Notes under the pieces: generated by a model | Databases searched by the model: none | What the model saw: only the letters and a program-made list of their open reading frames with translations | What the model was told of the DNA's origin: nothing | From: Eucalyptus grandis | Taxonomy: Eukaryota > Streptophyta > Magnoliopsida > Myrtales > Myrtaceae | Reading direction: 5' to 3' | DNA: 64,000 nt | Assembly (NCBI RefSeq): GCF_016545825.1 | Contig: NC_052614.1 | Location: 22,524,559 to 22,588,558, forward strand | Part shown: in pieces, positions 25,101 through 37,100 of the stretch | How the letters are laid out: every line of letters begins with the position of its first letter | How positions within the stretch are numbered: the first letter of the stretch is position 1 | Translations under genes and position numbers: made by a program

Positions 25101-28100
25101 TTTACTATGTTCTCTAGGAGTCACTTGGAGAAAATTCTCACTCCCTCTTCTAGAGAAGCTAAGGGCAACTCCTTTAACTGTTCCCCCGGAGCACCTGGCT
25201 TGCCACTATTCTCTCTTCAGTTGGATATCATAAAACATCTGGCAAAAGTTTCTCCTGTAAGGGCTGTAGTAGCATGTTTATTTGGGAGCAGTATCTTATA
25301 CAATGGCAGCGACTCGTCTATTTCCAGTTCCTTCAACAATGGTTTACTGCAGTCATCTGATGCAGATCGTTTGTTCTATGAATTTGCTCTTGATCAATCT
25401 GAAAGGTAATGCAGTCATTGGTATCTTATTTCTTTTCTGATTTCCATTGTTAACTATATTTTGATGATGTATAGATTTCCAACCTTAAACCGTTGGATTC
25501 AGATGCAAACCAACCTTCATCGAGTTTCAGAGTTTGCTGTGACATCTGAGCGAACAGCTGATGATGGCAAAGTTAGGTTTGAGCAGAGAGCTGCTATAAA
25601 ACGAGCCCGTGAGCATGACAGTGACACGGAGTCTGAACTTGATGAAAGTGGTGGTGGAAGTAGGATCCCTGTCGGTCTGACAGATGTCAATCATAAAAGT
25701 GGGGGACCTGCAGAAACCTGTGATGACTCTCTAAAGTCTGATCGTACCGACTCTGACATGGCGGTGCATCTTTCATTTGACTGGGAGAATGAAGAACCTT
25801 ACGAGAAAGCTGTTGAGAGGTAGTTTCTCCTTTTTCACTTCTTTTAAGTGCATTCCTAGCTTGCTTATAGTTGTCCTTTATGGACTTATGCGTCTTCTTT
25901 ATTTGTCAAAATACTTCTATAGAATTGAATGATTTATAGCCAGATTTAGTTAGCTAGACTTTTTACTGGAGGTGATTACATCAAGTAAGCTTAATCTTAC
26001 TGAGTAGTGTCAGCATACTCTGAAATGATTCAGTAGAAAAAAATTGGGTCAGATTAATTACACTACACTATATGCATTCATAGCCTTTGTGCTATGATAG
26101 TATTCTGCAGATGTATCATGGTTTATGTGACATTAATCCAACTATGAAATGATGCTTTTGTGCTGAAATACACAATAATTGTGGTTTCTCAGTTTCCTTG
26201 CCTTGTCCATTTAGCTTTACCATCGAATTCGCTTATTATATATGTAATAATGGTGCTGCCCAGTACTTCTATCAGTATAATACTTGCACTTTCAGGTCTG
26301 GTATATGGAAGCACTTGATTTTCAATAAAACATCCCTTCTCCCACATGATTTTTGAACTTACGGAATACTTTTCTTTTAGAGTAAATTGTTTACACGTAT
26401 AAATACATGCCTTTTAACATATTTCATATATTTTCATTAGTTAATTAATTGGGTGACATGTTAATTATTGTAACTATACAAAAAGTTATCAATGCATGTG
26501 AATAAACAGAATATCTGAAATATCGTGAGATGGCGCAGAGTAGTAACAAATACAATTATAAGTTTTTGTTAAAGATTTTATTTTAAATAGATCAATTTTT
26601 ATATACAAGTTCTTGTCAATGATAATATGATTGGTGTAACCTCATGATGGCATGGCGCCATTTCTTTCACATAGTCTTAAGGAAGATTATATAAACCCGT
26701 CCGTATCTCACACAAAGTGTATAATCACTAACAGAGCTTAACACCACGGAGTGGAGACCTTGTTCTTGGGCAAAAAATACATCTTATATAAAGTGTCAAT
26801 TTGAGTTGCACTGATATTTGGAGAGAGAGCCTTCATAAGGATTCATAGGGTGCGTTTGGGAACGCTTTTGGGAAAAGTCCTTAGCAAAATGCAAAGACCT
26901 TTGAGTTTAATGTATTTTCCAAAATGCAAAGTGTGTTTGGTAAAATTGTAGTTTGAAAGCCCATTTGAAGTATCTTTAAACAAAATGGTGTTTGGAGGAA
27001 TTATATTTGCAAAGTGCTTTGTAATAAAAAAAGTTATAAAAAGAAAAATAAATAAAAAATTGATCGGAAGGGCAGATGGCCGGGAAGGGCAAGTGGCCGC
27101 CGGACGTCCACTGAAGACCACCGGCGAGGGTCGCCGGACGTCGGGCGACCATTGAAGACCACCGGCGAGGGTCGCCGGACGTCGGGCGACCACTGAAAAC
27201 CATCGCCGAGGGTCTCCGGGACGTCGGGCGACCCGGCCGCGACCCGGATCCGGGGTGGCGAGGTCCCCGCGACCTTGCGGCCCAGATCCGGGTCGCGGCG
27301 GGTCACGCGACCGCGCCGCCCCCGGATCTGGGTCGCGGCGAGGTCGCGCGACCTCCGGCAACCGCCGTGACCAAGATCTGGGGCGGCGAGGTCGCGAGAG
27401 GACCTCGCCGCCCTCGGATCTGGGTCGCGGCAAGGTCGGCGACCCAAACCTCGTCGCGACCCACAACGATCGCCTCAACCTGCACAGGCGGCGGTCGCAC
27501 CACTCCCCGGCGACAGTCGGCTGGGCCATCGCAACCATGCCGAGCCGTCGGCGGCCACTCACTCAGCTTCGAGGAACACGCCGTCGGCCTTCAACGGAGA
27601 AGAAGATGAACAGTACAACAACGAGGGCAAAACCGGAAAAATCGAGAGTAGCTGAGGATATTTTTGGAAGAAAATAAAAAAATGAACAGTACCACTTGTA
27701 TGCCGAGAAAGCTGAAAGCCCAAGGCACCCCTTCACCTGCCTTGGGCTTTCAGCCTTGGGAAGGCCAGCTTTGGCCTAATGGAAATTCTAAAATTGTTCC
27801 CAAACACCTCAGCTTTAGCCCAAGTATCTTTAAAAGCCCAAAGTCCCTTGCAAAGCTGATTCCAAACGCACCCATAGTCTGGACGGTGTTTATGATCTTC
27901 CCCTTTTGTATATTCAAATAACATAAGTTAGCTTCTTTTCTGTTGCAAATCAAACTGCAATAGTGTTGGATTGTCGATTCAAATTAAGTTTGGCTGGATG
28001 GTTTTATAGTAGACCTGATTGGATGAGGCAATCAAGATAGTCAAATATATAGGGCAAGGCATGTGCAAGTTATCTGCAAATTTTGCGCTTTGTAGGATTG

Positions 28101-31100
28101 TTTTTCTTTTAAAGGTCAAAACATCATGTAGGGTTGTTAATTTCACTTTATATCTCAATAAAATTATTGAGTTGAAGTGAAGTGTCTTCCCTATTTTAAA
28201 TGTGGTAGCAGACATAAATTGGGGTGGTCTGTTATTAGTAACTGGAGTTTTATTTAATGGTGCTCTAGTGGTATAAAATGCTGCAGGGATCATTTCAAAA
28301 TTTCCTACATGGAATCAATCTTCATATTACGTATGTTGCGTTGATAGTGATCTATTGCATCTTCAAACATGTCTCATTGATGAGTTTGTAATTTATAACA
28401 GAACTGGAAAGGCAGCCTTGCCGTGCACATTGTTTCTCTTCTAATATGTTTCTCTCCTTTTCTCTTCAAAGATTTAAGACATCATACTTGTCTTTTCAAC
28501 TTTTACTTTCTCTGTGTTTCCTTAATTCTGGATATGATGAAATTGTGAAACTTGTGATTAATTGTCTACAAGTCTGATTAGTTAACTGCATTATCCAATC
28601 TTGTTGGTTAAATATCTTGTGTCAGTTCTAGAGTTTTCAAGATTCAAATTGCTATTCCCTCATTTTTTATTATTTTTTTCCTATTCTCAGAAACAAATCA
28701 TGATCTGTCTTTTACAAATCTTGTAAAAGCAATATTTATTTATTTATTTTTATTTCTGACATTATTATTGTGTGTTTGGCCTATCTTTTGCCATATGGGA
28801 TGCCAGCTGTAGCGGCACATCTATTAATGAATGACTGCAACAATGTCATAAAGGAGAAACATATCACATGACCTGACTACAAAATATGATGTGAGGGTGA
28901 TGTTATAAAACATCACATGTAGCCTTTAAAAAGAAACAGGCTTAGATGCTGACATCTGGGTTTTTTTTATCCTTTGCTTTCAATAACTTCCTTGTGTAGG
29001 TTATGTCACTTGTAGGATAGAATTTTGACATTTTAATTGGGTCTTTATTTTGCTCTATTTGTACGTATCATTACAAATATTAATTGATTGGTGGCATGCC
29101 TTTTAGCTTTATATCAAGAAGTATGAACATATTTGCTTGATGATAATTTTAGATGGATTTATGATATTTTTAGGGATAAGTCCATATCTAATTATCTAGC
29201 TTGCAGCATTGTTGCAATTAAGTCAAACTTTTAATTGGTGCAATTGAGTCCTTTAATTTGTCTGATTTGTGTAACCAAATCCTTTAGTCGTTTGCACAGT
29301 TAATTATGTGTAAATGTGGAAAAAGAGATACTTTTAAAAATTCTTAATAAATTAGCTTAGTAAAACATAAGAAAAAGAAAACGAAAAGCAAGAAATAGAA
29401 GACAATGTGCAGTGGAGACCTACAGCAGTCGTTACCAATGATGCTGGAGACTTGTGGCGGTGCTAGCACTCCATCTCCTTCACCACTAGCTGGACCTACC
29501 AGCATAGCCAACGCCTCCACAGAGATAAACATTGACAAGATGGGTGCAATGGTGATGATGGATAATGGACAATCTTCTGATTGAGAGGACCTCCGATCCT
29601 GAATTCCACATTTTTTTCTCCAATTGAGAGTCGAGGACCCAGCCTTGAGTATATAGCACCAAGAAGGAGGTTCAAACTAATATGTGGTGGCGAATATGTT
29701 TGCCAAGCCTGATGAGCTCAAAAGGATACTCTGTGGTGTTGGCTTTACATGGCGTGCAATTGGAGGAGTTGATTAAGCTGGATTATGTAAACTAAATGTT
29801 GCTGGCATTTGCTCAAATTGATGAAGTTATGGTGAATCACGTGAAAATTTTCAGCGATTGCTCAATTTTTTATGTGACGTCATGATGTTCTAGCATTCTA
29901 GGCAAACTGTAGTGTCTGTGGACGATAGAGGTTGACTTTGGCGGTGGCAGCACTAGGATGCGTTACTAGTGTTAATGGTAGAGATGGCGATGCCTGCCTG
30001 GCAGAAGTATCACAATCTCTCCCTTTCTCCCTTCGCCTTCCCTCTTGCATTATTTCTTTTTCTCGTTTTGCTATTTGTTTTTCTTTATAAAAAATCTTAG
30101 ATAATACCATGTCAGCTGCCATCTTAACATGATTAAATGTGTTGGCAAAAGGGCTTGATGTACTACTCATAAAAGTTAGAGGATTCAATCGCACCAATTA
30201 AAAGCTTGAGGACTTAATTGCTGAAACAGTGCAAGTTACAGTGCTAAATGTGGCCTCATCTCTATAATCCAATTTTGTATTGCACTTAGTATGATATTCT
30301 ACTTATGATTTCATCACGGGTTACTTTTGAACCTCACTGATCTTCTTCTACAGATTAATTGATGAAGGAAAACTAATGGATGCTCTTGCTCTATCCGATC
30401 GTTTTCTATGTAATGGTGCCTCAGACCGCTTACTTCAGTTATTAATTGAGCGTGGTGATGAAAATCATTCAATATCTGGTCAAGCACAAAGTTATGGTGG
30501 CCACAGCATCTGGAGTAACAGTTGGCAGTATTGCTTGCGGTTGAAGGATAAACAACTGGCAGCTAAACTTGCTCTTAAGTATGTTTAGGGCCAATAAGAC
30601 TTTTAATGTAGATGAGCTGATTGATAATGTTGAGTTCTCGATATTTCAAAAATAGCCGTACATAGTCATTGCCAATTTTCCTTATTTGGTCATTCGCGTT
30701 TTAATATTTTCTATCAGGTATATGCACGGATGGGAACTCGATGCCGCCTTGGACATTCTCACCATGTGCAGCTGCCATCTGCCACATAGCGACCCAGTCA
30801 GAAATGAGGTGGAATTAGATTTACTTAGTTTGATCTTCTCCTATAGGCGGAACTTGTTTTATTTTCACTTAAGAATTTGTTTTCATGATTCTTCATCAGC
30901 ACTCTTTTCAGCCTCGAGTTCTTCTCGTGTAACAAGTTTGTTTTGATTCAGATTTTGCAAATGAGACAAGCTTTGCAGAAATACAGTCATATATTAAGTG
31001 CTGACGATCATTATAGCAGCTGGCAACAGGTCATTTGTCCTAAACTGATTCACTCAGATTGTTTAAGAGTAATCAAAGTGAATCATTGCTTGATTAATAA

Positions 31101-34100
31101 TTGTAGTTGTTTAGATGCTTAGACTTTCAGATTACTCTGGTTAGGTTGAAGCTGCGTGTAAAGCAGATCCGGAGGGCTTGGCTCTTAGATTGGCTGAAAA
31201 GGGGGCTGTTTCTGCTGCTTTAAAAGTGGCTGAGAGTGCTGGTTTATCGGTAGATATGCGGAGAGAGCTACAGGCTCAACAACTTGTGAAACTTCTAACA
31301 GCAGATCCTCTGAATGGTGGGGGTCCAGCAGAAGCCTCACGATTTCTTTCCTCCCTACGTGACTCTGAAGATGCTTTACCAGTGGCAATGGGTGCCATGC
31401 AGTTGTTACCCAACTTGCGGTCCAAGCAGCTTCTGGTAATCGCTCCTGTTTCTTTCTTGCTTGTATGTTTTACAATTCCATGTTGTCACTTGGGTACTAA
31501 TTTTGTTTGTTGATATTATGGAGGTTCACTTCTTCCTGAAGCGGAGAGATGGGAAATTGTCAGATGTCGAGGTCTCCAGGCTTAACTCTTGGGCCTTAGG
31601 TCTCCGTGTTCTTGCTGCCCTGCCACTGCCATGGCAGCAAAGATGTTCTTCTCTGCACGAGCACCCTCGTCTTATTCTTGAGGTTCTCCTTATGAGGAAG
31701 CAGCTGCAATCTGCGTCTCTGGTATTTTACTTCTCAAGAAGATGATTTTCAGATGATACTTATTTATAGTCTGCATCGCAAATAAAAAGCCTAATCTTAG
31801 GGGGTGAAATTCCTTATCTAGCATTGAGAGGGAGTTTATCATGGATGAATGTGACTGGTGATTATTAGATTATTTTTACCTCTGTATCTGATGATGGAAT
31901 CATGTTTTTACAGATTCTTAAAGAATTTTCTTCCTTGAGAGACAATTCTATGGTTGTCACATATGCTGCTAAAGCTATTGTGGTCAGCATAAGCTCTCCT
32001 TCCAGGGAACCTCGTGTGTCAGTTTCTGGAACTAGGTCAAAACCGAAAACAAGAGCAGGTGCTTCGACGAGGTCATCTTTTTCGAATAGTTTGAGCAACT
32101 TGCAGAAAGAGGCCCGGCGGGCTTTTTCTTGGGGTCCTCGAAATGCGGGAGAAAAGAATGCTTCAAAAGATGTTCAACGGAAGAGAAAGAGTTCAGGATT
32201 ATCGCCATCTGAAAGAGTTGCTTGGGAGGCAATGGCAGGTATTCAGGAAGATTCATTGACTTCTCTTTCTGCTGAGGGGCAAGACCGACTTCCACCTGTT
32301 TCCATAGTTGATGAATGGATGTTAACTGGGGATCCAAGTAAGGATGAAGCTGTCAGATCATCCCATCGGTATGAAAGTGCCCTGATGTTATTCTCTTCAA
32401 GGTAAGTGTCTTCGATAGATCACTTGATGAGTTTGTGGATCCAGGGGGCTTTTTTCATTATTGAAATTGCTGAAAGCCTTAGTAAAATAGGCCTCATTTT
32501 GCCAGTGCCAAAAAGCTGAAAATGAGGAATCTGGAAAATCTGGGTTGAGGTAGGAGCTTCTCAAATGCATCCAGAGTGCCTGTTAAGTGAGCTTGAAAAC
32601 AGATCAATCAATCTATCCATGTTAGTAAAGTTCAGATTTTGAGGAGTCAAATCTTATGAGACCATTGCCAACTAATCTAGAAACTTATGCTGCTAAATAA
32701 AGGCGTGATTTAATATTTTTAGATGTTCTAAGACTCCTGTAAATTGGCCTAGCAAGGGAGAAAAATGTGTTTTGAGGGTTTTTATTTCTCCACATGCACA
32801 GAAATTCTTCGTCAGATTTTGACTTAATAGCTGCTTCGACCATGAGCGTCCACAGAAAAGCCACAGTGAGTGGGTGTTTCTAATTTGAAATTTGACCTTG
32901 AGGAAAACTATTTTCCATCCTCTAGCTTCTCTGATGATAAGTTCCTTCTCTTGGTACACCAATTCTTGAGTTTCATTAGGATCCACAGCTACCACATGCA
33001 TGTCTTAAACCAAAAGATAAGATGGATGTCACATGTTGTGGACTCGCCTTGTTGAATAGACATCTTGACTAATCCTGTAGAATAGCAACATTATCCATAG
33101 ATGTGGCTAAGAGAGAGAATAGAGTATACTGGTGGTTTTCTTTCTGTGATTCTTCTATAGTGCATTGACTGTTTGGTTTGGTAATACATTTGAAATTGTT
33201 TAATTATGCACTTTTGCTTAGCTGTGTTGAAATCATCAACATCTTCTATACTTTGAATAGATGCTTGTTGCGAACATATAGTGTGTTAAAGGTGGTAAAC
33301 AGATCGTGTGATGTCACTTTCTTGCATCTTTCTTCTTAACGGAAAATTTGGATCTAATGTTTTAGGCATTGCTTTCATTGTGTTCGGATGAGATTGTGTC
33401 TGCCAAAAGTGCTCTTGAATTGTGCGTCAATCAGATGAAAAATGTGTTAAGCTGCCAACAGTTGCCTGAGAGTTCATCCATGGAGACAATTGGACGGGCA
33501 TATCATGCGACAGACACATTTGTGCAGGTTTGCTCTTTGCTTAGTGAAGGAAAGAAGTATTTAAAATAGAGGAAAAAGTTCCATATCTTTCATTAAATTA
33601 TGTTAATCTGAGAAATCTTATACGAAGGCACTTAAATGTAAGGTCAAGGTGCTAGCTCTCTCAGCTGGCAGTCCTTTGTTGGTCATACCATTTTTTGGGG
33701 GCTAGTGCTTCTTTCATCATGAATTGGTTCAGGGAGCATGACTACTGATCACTGTTGTATAATCCCTTAATTGGACAAAATGGCACAACTTTGTGTGAAG
33801 TTGTAGTACTATAATTGAAAGTACATCTTATCCAGGTTGAACTAATGTAATAACCGTTTCTTATAAGCAGGGATTATTCTATGCTAAATCTCTTCTTAGA
33901 AAGCTGGCTGGGGCTAGTGAGTTGGCTGGCAATCCTGAGAGAAATAAGGATGCAGATGACACATCATCAGATGCTGGTAGCTTGAGTGTAGGCAGTCAGT
34001 CTACAGATGAGCCCTCTGAACTTCTTCTGCAGACGGATATATGGCTTGGTCGTGCCGAACTGCTTCAGAGTCTCCTAGGATCTGGCATTGCTGCTTCCCT

Positions 34101-37100
34101 TGACGATATTGCTGACAAGGACTCATCTGATCGTCTTCGAGACAGGTTAATTGCAGATGAACGGTATAGTATGGCTGTCTACACTTGTAAGAAGTGCAAG
34201 GTAATTTCTGTTTCTGCAACATAGTCATGTGTTGTGCTATTTAGACTAGTTCAATGGTTAAATATGTCTCCTCTTGCAGATAGATGTCTTTCCTGTATGG
34301 AATGCTTGGGGACATGCTTTAATTCGAACAGAACACTATGATCAAGCTCGAGTGAAGTTTAAGTACGTTTTCCTTTTGAAGAAATAGTTTTACGCGAATA
34401 TAATAATTTACACATGTTTATCAGTTCTGATATGCATCTTTCTCGCTCTCTCTCCAGGCAAGCACTTCAGTTGTATAAGGGTGATACTACACCTGTCATT
34501 TTGGAGATCATTAATACCATTGAAGGAGGTCCGCCTGTTGATGTGTCAGCAGTCCGTTCAATGTAAGATGTGTAATTGACTAGAAGTGTGTTACATGTGT
34601 TGAATGCTGATCTTCTGAGGATACTGTCAGTACATTGACCAATCCAGTCGCTTTGCTTTTGTTCGCTTCCCTTGCCATTCCTTATTTCACCTTCTTCCTT
34701 ACGGTGTCCTCTTCTATCCTTTCTTTGGCAATTATTCTTTCTCTGCTATCCTTTTCTGGCTGAGCCAACAAGTGAATTAGAGGTTGAGCTGACATATGTG
34801 GAAGTCGGAAGCCTTTCTGGGCTTGATTTTCGATAGGTTCAAGCCCCTGGTTCTGATGAAGATGGCTAGTCTTTTCATTCCTTACTTTTCTTTTGCTTAG
34901 TAGTGTGTTTTCTTTCCTGGTGGTGATTTGAAGGGGTAACCTGCTCTCTAATTAGGCAAGCGGCACTTTTTCAATTTCATGAGTAGTAGATAAGGGAACT
35001 GTAGCAAGAGCAAGTCCTTAGATATACAGCTTTTAGGTAGTCTGGAGGTCCTCCTGAAACTTGTGGGCATGCTAGGAGAAATCTTTTATGCTGCCTGGGT
35101 GGGGTGAGTTGGTTGGCTTCTTCTGGAGGCTTGGACAGCTTTCTGTGTGAAAAAGGGAGGGAGGAAGCATGAGAGATCCTCATGGCAGACTTCTTTATGG
35201 AGGTCGAAGGTGGTTTTAGAGATTTAGTCTTCTGTAAAAGAGCTGAGGTGTTGAACTTGTAGAAAATCTTTTTGGTGCTGAAAACTTGGTCCACATAGGG
35301 AAAGGCTTCTCAGTCTGCCTTGGAGAGGCAACTGGTGAGGTTTAGGAGACTAAGTGCTTCTCCTTGGTGGCAAACTTTCCTTATGTCTATTGGTTGAGTT
35401 TTGGCCAAGGTAGGGATGGCAGTCTTACCCTCCCAAAACGAAGACCTGAATTGCTTGGCTAAAATGTGGCAGCTAGACCTGCCATCCATGAGTTTTGGGG
35501 TGGAGGGGCAAATTTTTCTGGCTCACATGTGGAGCAGGGATGGATGAGGCTGTTTTTGTCCCTAAACCTCCCTGCTATTTTTTACTCCTGAAGACCTAGT
35601 TTCTTTATTTTATTTTGGCATTTTTGGCAACATATGTATCTTTTATTTTCCATATCTTGCTACTAAATTTGTGATGAAGACCTTCCAAAATAAATTATCA
35701 CACTTTATTCTTTCCCTTAACCATTTTACTTTTGTGCTAGTACCTAATTTAGTCGGTTTGCATATTTTCTATAAATTGGTACCTTTGGCTTTGAGATTTC
35801 TAGGCTTTGATATTAATTGGGGCGAGGGTATCTGCATGCCCAATGGGGTTGGGGCGGGGTGGAGAAATTTGCCCAGTGTGGGGTGTGGGGTGGGGATGGG
35901 GCACCTCTAATGATATCCCTGCCCATTGCTATTCCTAGGCCAAGAGAGGTTGGTTAATGACAAGATATCTGTATGTACCATTGGAGAATATGCACAGGGT
36001 TTAAATGCTTTCCCGCAGAATATAAGTTAATATCTTGGATCTTGATCCTAAACTATCCAAACAACCTAGGGTCATGTGCTTCTTGAGCACGGCCTAGTTT
36101 TAATTGAGGACTGGTTGTGGGTGTTTGGAATTGTTACTCATCAGAACCGTGCCCTGATTCAGCCCTTTTGCAAGTGATCTTGTGGTTCTGTTGGGTGTTA
36201 ATCTGAACATGGCTCTTTTGCAGATGAATTTTTAAGTCTGGCTATGAGTGTAGGAGAGTTGTGGATTCTTAGATTAGACTGGGTCAATGATTGATCGTTT
36301 GATTTATCTTCCTTGCAAATCAAGTATGGGCTCAAGAGTACTGGTGACTTTTAATGCAAGAAGTGGATTGTTTAGATACAAAATGGCAGTGTTGTATCAT
36401 AATGAGAATGGCTCCTTTGTTGTGGTCAGCAAAGGAATGGGTTTATTCTCTGAAGGACGTGAAGGTAGATGATTTTTATTCTTGAAGGCTGGCAAAGGAA
36501 AGAGGTAAGGAATGCACTTGAACTTGAAAGCTTGCCTTTTCTGTCAGCAGCAGGACCACTCAATGTTAACATCGAAGAGAGGAAAGAACTGGTCTTTAAT
36601 AGGTCTATCCTGTTCAAAATTTTTAGTAGCTAGAAGAAATCTAGTCTGTATAGGCATATTGAACTAAGAAGATATAAGAGGGGTAGCGACGAACGAACTT
36701 GGTTCTGACAAGAGTTGGAGTGGGACCGTTTCATGATCACACTGAGAAGAGTATTTAGTTGAAATTTTAGGGGTTTACAATTCCTTCAGTTGTGCCTTTT
36801 CCCTTGGGTGTTTATGGGGTTTGGACACGTGGAATGGCCTTTGGATCTTCCAACTAAATGGTGAAATTGTAAGATGGAAGTACGGTCAGTATGTTATAAG
36901 GAGCAGGGGAAGATTTATAACATGTGGAATGAGATGATGATAAAGATCTTGTTATGTAATAGATCACAAAAAATATGAAGGATTTATGTTTCAAAGTCAC
37001 ATGGTGGGATAAGGTTGAGTTACCTGCATTTCTTTTGGAAAATGTGCTGTCATAATTTGCAGGATATGTTTCAGATTTTGGTGACGGAGTTTTCTCATCA

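Larger units (their letters stand above)
25820..30353 (+). other. Intron 16 (4.5 kb, largest)
   Basis: Donor GTAGTT, acceptor CAG. Nearly half is two TIR insertions (26848..27873 and about 29198..30240). The rest is AT-rich with no gene signal. Without the two elements it would be about 2.5 kb. Confidence 0.75.

Noticed and set aside
26843..27562. Minus-strand 239-codon frame rich in R, P and G
   Set aside because: Made by the CpG-rich tandem core of the TIR element; several frames on both strands are equally open.
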